DNA of 64,000 nt from Clitopilus passeckerianus (taxonomy: Eukaryota; Basidiomycota; Agaricomycetes; Agaricales; Entolomataceae): NCBI GenBank assembly GCA_944990035.1, contig CALYLX010000127.1, forward strand, positions 558,001 through 622,000. The letters run 5' to 3'. This document shows positions 57,905 to 64,000 of this stretch, one piece after another. Position 1 is the first letter of the stretch. Every line of letters begins with the position of its first letter. The notes beneath the pieces were generated by a model. It searched no databases and was not told the origin of the DNA. It saw only the letters and a list, made by a program, of their open reading frames with translations. The position numbers and the translations under genes are program-made.

Positions 57905-60900
57905 ATGTACACGCCAAACCAACGAATTACCCACCATCCCTGCCCGGCAGATGGGTGCTCTCGCGTGCTTCGAACCGCTGGGGCATTATCCAGGCATCTG
58001 GGGCAGTTCCATCCAGAAATCCGACATTATGAAAGTGGGTTGCATGTTCCTGTCGTACTTTCACCAATTACTAACGTCAGAAAACTATTGCATAGATACC
58101 TCGCAGGTTGTCGCAAACCACCGCACCAACATTCACGTCAGCTCAGACTCAGCGGCTATTCCGAGCTCACCTTCTCGCTTGGTCCCACATGTACACTCAG
58201 GAAGTTCACCAATCAACGAAGAACTTTTTTCCGAACATTCAAGGCCATCTTCTCCGCTCCAAGATGCGATTCCAGCAGTTGGCCTTCCCTCCGATGCTTT
58301 GCCAGCTGCAAGGGAAGCGTCTTCTGACCAGTCAAGCTCGCCTTCACCTCAAGCACAACAACCGGATGTACAGCATGCTATGGATGAAAGTTCTTCCTCT
58401 TCAGACAGCGATTCCGAGCCCAAAGCACCTCAGGAAGAGGATACATCCAGGTGTTTCCACGAATTTTTGACCGGTACGCGGCTTGCTTCATCCGAAATAC
58501 TGCTTTAGACCCTTACATCACATAAAGCAACGCCGTGCGACAGTTATGGCAATCCATTAAAAAAGGATAAAGACGGACACTACCCAAACCCATCACCTCC
58601 TGAAGAAAGGGCCCCAAACGATTGGACTCCGTTCGAGAGCAAGATGCATTTCGAAATGGCCGAGTTTGTTTACTGCAAAACCAAAATGTCCGCTGCAAAC
58701 ACCAACTTTCTGATGAAGATGGTGGCATCCATGCGTAACGGTCGACCCCTTTTCACCAACCACAACGACATCTGTGAAAGCATTGACGAAACCGACCTTG
58801 GCGAGGTCCCATGGCAGAGATCAACACTTCGATATCAGGGAGAAAAGCCAGCTGGTAATGCTCCAGAATGGATGTCTGCCGAATACGAAATCTACTTCCG
58901 TGATCCCAGCCAAGTCGTCAAGAATCTGCTCGCCGATCCAACGTTCGACCAAGCATTTGACTACGTACCCTATCAGGACTTCGATCAATCGGGGGAACGG
59001 CGTTATGAGAACCTCATGTCGGGCGATTGGGCGTTCCGGCAGGCGGTGCGTTCAATGGAAACAAGTTCCTTGCTTCTATTCACTCACATTGCTGCACAGG
59101 ACTTGATCGCTAAGGATGAAGACACGCACGGCGCAATGTTTGTTCCAATTATCCTTGGTAGCGATAAACGGTGGTGTCTGTTGCGACAGGTCAGAATGAG
59201 TTCTGGCCCCTTTACATGTCGATTGGCAACGTGCACAACCAAGCACGAAGGGCTCACGCTGGTGCTGTCGTATTGCTGGGCTTCCTTTCAATACCCACAA
59301 GTAAGTCACGAAATTGGCACTACTCGTAACTAACACCATTCTCAACGTACCTCAAGCTGATAAGGAGCATGGTGGTAGCGAGAAGTTTCGCAGTTTCCGA
59401 CGGCAAATGTTCCATGCCTCGCTTATCGAAATCCTCAAAACATTGAAGCCTGCAATGTCAAAGCCTGAAGTTGTGCGTTGTCCTGATGGCCACTTTCGAC
59501 GGGCTATCTATGGATTGGGTCCCTACATTGCCGACTACCCAGAGCAAGTTCTCATTTCCTGCATTGTGCAGAATTGGTGTCCTAAGTAAGCGGATTTCGC
59601 GCACTTGGTATTCTGTTCCTGTTTTCTTATTGATGAGTAGATGCACCGCCCATTGGACGCGGCTCGACGAAGATCCGCAAAGCGTCCGAAGAACCCAAGA
59701 GCTTACAGAGCACCTAGTTACGCATTTTGAACTCTACAACGTCTGGAAGTACTACGGAATTGTTGGAAATGCCTCTGTGAGTTGAAGTCCACCTGTCGCT
59801 CGCGTACAACATCCTCACGGCTATTTCAGACGTTTGCAGAGTATTTTCCTCGTGCTGACATCTACGAGTTGATCACGCCGGACCTCCTTCACCAGCTCAT
59901 CAAGGGGACGTTCAAGGACCACTTGGTCGATTGGGTTGAAACCTACCTCGTCGAAAAGCACGGCAAGCAGAAAGCCAACAAGATAATGGCTGACATTGAT
60001 CGAAGGCAAGGGTTACAAGTATACCGATTGTTCTCAAAGCTGACCATGCGTTGATAGGATCGCTGCTGCTGCGCCTTTCTCTGGAATACGCCGTTTTCCC
60101 CAAGGCCGTGGCTTCAAGCAATGGACTGGGGATGATTCGAAAGCTTTGATGAAGGTCGCGGCGGTTCCGTCTTCTCTTTGGTATTGGTGTAACTGAAATA
60201 AATTCCCAACAGGTATATCTGCCAGCTATTGAAGGGTATGTCCCTACGGGTATGCTCCGGTGCTTTCGGGCATTTCTCGAATTCTGCTATACTGCGCGGC
60301 ACGATGTCATTACAGAGAAGACGTTGGGCAAACTAAAGGAGGCACTAGAGAGATTTCATCACTACCGCAAGATTTTCAAAGAGATTGGAATTGAACCCGG
60401 GCGATCACTTCCTCGGCAGCACTCCATGACACACTATTTCGACATGATACGAAAATTTGGCGCACCGAACGGTCTTTGCTCATCCATTACTGAAGCAAAA
60501 CACATCAAAGCCGTCAAAGAGCCGTGGCGTCGAACCAACCGTCATCAACCGCTCAACCAAATCCTTTACATCAACCAGCGCCTCGATAAACTAGCTGCCA
60601 TGCGAACCGACTTTACCAAACGAGGGATGCTTGACGCAAATGGACTCAAAGCCGCCCTTGAGATGATTGGTAAGTCCTTTAAACTTCCAACAGGCCCATC
60701 CCTCTGAACCTCACCAGAGTCGTTACGCCGTGAGATGCTACCTCCTTCGCCCGCCAGGACTGCTCAAGGAGAGGACGATGACGACGAAGACGATGGCGAC
60801 ACTGCTGCAGGAGTAGACGAGCTGATTCCATCTGAAGTTGCGCTTGCAAAGCGCGTCCGTGAGTGGTTTTTTTCACCTTCCTTTGGCGAAGTACTAACCA

Positions 60901-61646
60901 TTTTGCTAGGCTCGAGAACCACAATATCAGAGCTTGCTCTCAAAACTCACGATCCCTTACTCACCACCCTCTTCCGCCGCTTTTTATACGACTTAGAACA
61001 CCCTGACGACGAGTACGACGTTGAAGACGTGCCAATCACTGAATGCCCGAATCATGATGCAAGAATTGCGGTAGTCAGCTCTGCAAGAGCTGTCTACTTT
61101 GCACCAAGCGACCCAAGCGGCATCACCGGGAGGAAGAAAGAGCACGTTCGCGCCACTGCAGCGTGGCGCAATGGTGCCTCCCGCTACGACACCGTACTTG
61201 TGAAGACAGGGCTTCAGCCAGGACCACACGGCCTTTCTGTTGCCCGCCTTAGACTCCTCTTTTCTTTCGACTTCACAAGCGTAAACTGGTCAGTTGCCCT
61301 TGTTGAATGGTTCTCCTACGTTGGAGACTCCCCAGACGAGGACACAGGGATGTGGGTGGTTGAACGAGAGACTCGAGAAGACGGCTCCCCTTTGCTAGAT
61401 TTCATACGCACCAGCACGATCGTCCGAAGTTGTCACCTGCTTCCTGTGTTTGGCACTGCTGTCCTTCCTCACAGCGTTGACCACAACAACTCTTTGGAAG
61501 AACGCTATACCCAGTACCAACCTTACTCAAGGCTCCAATCGTTTTTACGCCCGCAGAGAAGTTGTTCAACCAAGCGCTCGCTTCATAACCCACCTCTTCA
61601 CCTGCCCGGAACTCCCTCTTGCTCCTATCGGGCACTCGTTTCATAA
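57905..61646 (+). CDS. Plavaka-family transposase
   Basis: The start at 57905 leads into a C2H2 finger (CPADGCSRVLRTAGALSRHLGQFH), then a Ser-rich acidic linker. The catalytic region has DWTPFESKMHFEMAEFVY, VPIILGSDK, FRSFRRQMFHASLIEILKTL, IYGLGPYIADYPEQVLISC, NWCPKCTAHW, PRADIYELITPDLLHQLIKG, FKQWTGDDSKALMKVYLPAI and PRQHSMTHYFDMIRKFGAPN. Introns are short; one (60006-60057) has a GC-AG border. One base is missing at 59166-59168, breaking the frame between LGSDK and VSVATGQNEFWPLY. The C-terminal domain continues past 60,900 (LLPVFGTAVLPHSV). The last part runs into a minisatellite, so the true stop is uncertain. It is probably inactive as it stands unless the break is a sequencing error. 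Confidence 0.85.
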
Positions 61647-61885
61647 CCCACCTCTTCGCCTGCCCAGAACTCTCTCCTGCCGAACACCCGCTTCATAACC
61701 CACCTCTTCACCTGCCCAGCACTCCCTCCTGCCGAATGCTCGCTTCATAACCCACCTCTTCACCTGCCCGGAGCTTCCTCTTGTTTCTTTTGAGCACTCG
61801 TTTCATAACCCGCCTCTTCGACTGCCCAGAACTCCCTCCTACCAAGCGCCCGTTTCATAACTCACTTATTCGCCTGGCTGGAAGT
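61579..61885 (+). repeat. Minisatellite of 52/58-bp units
   Basis: Five full units start at 61579 (58), 61637 (52), 61689 (52), 61741 (58) and 61799 (52), plus a partial sixth at 61851. Each begins CGCTTCATAACCCACCTCTT or a close variant. Long and short forms differ by a 6-base insert. It sits at the 3' end of the transposase gene. Confidence 0.85.
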
Positions 61886-63358
61886 TGTTACTGCCCTGAG
61901 TCCTGTCACCGCGCACCAGAATGTACCCCTCCCGCTTTTTGTCTCAACAGCTGCCCTGGTCCTTCTCCAAAGGCTGAAGGCTTGCTTCCCGGCTGCTTGT
62001 GGCCCATCAGAAATCGACATCTACTGCACACCTCTAAGCCTATAATCGCCAGCAAGACAAGACCGTTTGTAACAGCAGCAGCTTGGGCGTCGTCAATAGC
62101 CCACTTCAGCAACGGTTTCCGCCCCTGCACCAGCACCTATGCTGCGCACTCACCACCAACGCTCACCAACCACCCCCGACGCTCGCTCGCCACCACCACT
62201 TCAACGTCGCATCATCTGCGGCCAGTTTGGCCCCATGGCCTTCTCAGGTGGTTTTTTGCCACTTATCTACCCCAAATTTCGCTCAAGGCGCCTTGTATAA
62301 CACCCGGACTCTAGATACCCTTTCACGCCGACCAAGCAGCCCACATCTGCGTTCACTTATCCTCACAACCACGACCCGCCTGTAAATCCTTCTCTCGCCA
62401 CTCACCAAGCACTCTGTAGATCTTTCTCCATTGCCTTGTATATCATACACGAACCTCTAGTTTACCCTCTTAGTACTACGTACTTGCTACTGTTGAGATA
62501 CTTGAGCTTGTACGCCATCTAACGCGACTGTTGCCGCTTATTTTTTCCCTCTCTTTACGGATTCGACGTATAGTACACATTAGAACACATTAAGTACGCT
62601 ATAATGTACGTATTAGGTGCTATAATGCCCTCTCGAAGCCATCTGCACTACGATCGTGAGCAGTGTTGATGACTAATGTCATTCTTTCTTGCTCTTGACG
62701 ACGGATCTCCAGCTCTTTTTTTTGAGGATAACGCAAAGCTCCGGCCACTTACAGGCCCTCCAAACGACATTCCGGACCTCAAGAATACGGTAGAAACAAA
62801 AGCGACACCAAATCCAACGCCGTTAGTGCAATTCAACTCGAAGTTTTGCCTGCGGACCTCAAGCAGCAATACGCCACTCTGAACTTCGAATACCGCCACC
62901 TCATCCAGCATGTGACGTGACTTAACGCGTCCAACCTTTGTTTATAACCAGTCTCCTGCCTCCGTAAGCGTTCACCCTCTTCCTACCCGCATATACTCAC
63001 CTCTGCCGCGTTAAACAGCCTGGGCACATCTCTCACCACAAAAACGCACTTCGACCAAGGTTCAACAGGTCTCCGCTCAACAGCACACGACCCTTCCGCT
63101 CCCCCTCAAGGTTCTGACCCTTTCGTCTTCGCCAGCAGACCTCAGGATGCCGGTTGGGCTTCCCCCATCTCTTACACGCCGGGTTGTGCACACAGGTTCG
63201 TCTTCCTTGCCTTCTCACCCACTGCACTCCCCTTCTTGAGCCTACGTGTGCCGGCGCATCTGGGGTTCAAAATCAGACGACGAGACTGGCGGAATCGACC
63301 TTGGTACCGCCGGAGGAGTTTGTCGAGGCTGAGCCCTATACCCGCCCACACCAAACTT
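61886..63358. other. Gene-poor region right of the transposon
   Basis: Open frames (61781-62385, 63154-63360) are low-complexity, rich in Pro/Ser/Thr and His, with no motif. An AT-rich part at 62560-62630 contains short repeats (ATTAAGTACGCTATAATG and GTATTAGGTGCTATAATG). The right end may hold 5' exons of the next gene. Confidence 0.4.
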
Positions 63359-64000
63359 GATTTCATTGCCACCTGCCCCGTCGCTTTTCGTCTACCTTCG
63401 CAATTACTGACCAACACTTTATCCCGCCAGAACCCACCCTGTACACACCGGCCTTAGGGCCCTCCGTAGTCGCGAAATCTGTCTCCCTCGAAGAGTTTCT
63501 ACGCGAACGGCTGGCCAACGAAGCTTTCGACAGCCCGCTCACCGAATACGAGTACTCAGACTCAGAAGACGCCCCCAACCCATGCAAAACTCCGTCGATA
63601 CCGAGCAGCAACCGCCCATTCCCCCTCGCACCGCCATCAGACCCTCCCGGCTCCTTGAGCCGCCCTCAGAAAGCCAAGAACCGCTCCACACGTCGGCGCA
63701 GGGAGAAGAGGGCAAAGCAACAGGCGGCTGAGGACACCAACCTCAAGCAGGTAGCGAAAAAGCGTCGGTTGGAAGCAACAAGGGCCGCGCTCGAGTTGGA
63801 TTTCAGCATGGGTAAGGATGTTGAAGTCGCGAAGCCGGGCTGGATTGGGAAACGGGTGGATGACCTCCCTCGAAAGGAGTTCACGAAAGAGGAGCTCGTC
63901 GAGAAATACGGCCTGGCGTACTTTCCATGGGATGGCAGGTATACTGCTTTCTCTCAATTGCGTACGCTTCATGCTAACCTGGGAAACAGAACCACCCACC
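63359..64000 (+). CDS. Edge gene, conserved basidiomycete protein (partial)
   Basis: Open from 63359 with no in-frame ATG at its start, so an upstream exon is expected. After an acidic region (EYEYSDSEDAPNP) comes a Lys/Arg-rich helix (RRRREKRAKQQAAED) and GWIGKRVDDLPRKEFTKEEL, then YGLAYFPWDGR. An intron (63939-63989, GT-AG) leads to TTH at the right edge. The block KYG-x-x-YFPWDGR-TTHP is common in Agaricomycete proteins, often multi-copy near transposons; its function is unknown. Confidence 0.6.

Larger units (their letters stand above)
54390..61646. mobile_element. Plavaka-type DNA transposon, two divergent genes
   Basis: A transposase on the plus strand (from 57905) and a long accessory gene on the minus strand (to 54390) share a promoter gap of about 170 bases. 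This arrangement and the transposase motifs match Plavaka elements of Agaricomycetes (related to the CACTA and KDZ groups). Terminal inverted repeats and target-site duplications were not identified, so the limits given are those of the genes. Confidence 0.65.

Noticed and set aside
1..64000. CRISPR arrays, tRNA or rRNA genes
   Set aside because: None recognised by eye; CRISPR is not expected in a fungal nuclear genome.

Overview
The window looks like nuclear DNA of an Agaricomycete (mushroom-forming basidiomycete). Genes are split by many introns of about 45-70 nt. The families present are typical of that class: a multi-pass protein of the DUF6533 type, F-box proteins with leucine-rich regions, a STAND NTPase with an N-terminal Asn/Gly motif, an AIG1-like GTPase and a Plavaka-type DNA transposon. 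The order or species cannot be resolved from sequence alone.

Layout. 0-6 kb: the tail of an edge gene, a hemerythrin-like HHE protein, a 7-TM-like protein and a small conserved protein. 6.2-10.8 kb: a long proline/glutamine-rich protein with a conserved C-terminal part. 11.5-19 kb: a histone H1-like basic protein, an F-box protein, a divergent aldo-keto reductase and a second, LRR-rich F-box protein. 19.7-29.6 kb: a Zn2Cys6 transcription factor and a P4-ATPase lipid flippase, both on the minus strand. 30.7-34.3 kb: a secreted LysM protein and a mitochondrial dicarboxylate carrier. 34.3-36.5 kb: no gene seen. 36.5-43 kb: a STAND/NACHT-type NTPase with ankyrin-like repeats, then a paralog of the 13 kb F-box gene in the opposite orientation. 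43-50 kb: a lineage-specific zone with a tandem pair of unknown genes, a small Cys-motif protein, and one intact plus three decayed copies of another fungal family. 50-52.3 kb: an AIG1-like GTPase and a lone exon with an RHIM-like motif, cut off by what looks like an LTR element. 52.3-64 kb: transposon territory with a gag-like remnant, an AT-rich relic, a two-gene divergent Plavaka element with a minisatellite at its 3' end, and an edge gene.

Housekeeping genes (flippase, carrier, AKR, transcription factor) fill 0-34 kb. From 36 kb on the window turns to accessory genes of the type linked to self/non-self recognition and turnover: a STAND NTPase, a GTPase, duplicated F-box and unknown genes, then transposons.

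The strongest technical observation is that at least eight otherwise well-conserved genes are broken by a frame shift. Nine breaks all have the same sign: one base missing, usually at a short homopolymer. This points to uncorrected long-read consensus errors more than to true pseudogenes. The best biological lead is the pair of short Asn/Gly/Val motifs at 38.5 and 52.2 kb, which resemble RHIM/PP-type amyloid signalling motifs next to immune-type NTPases.
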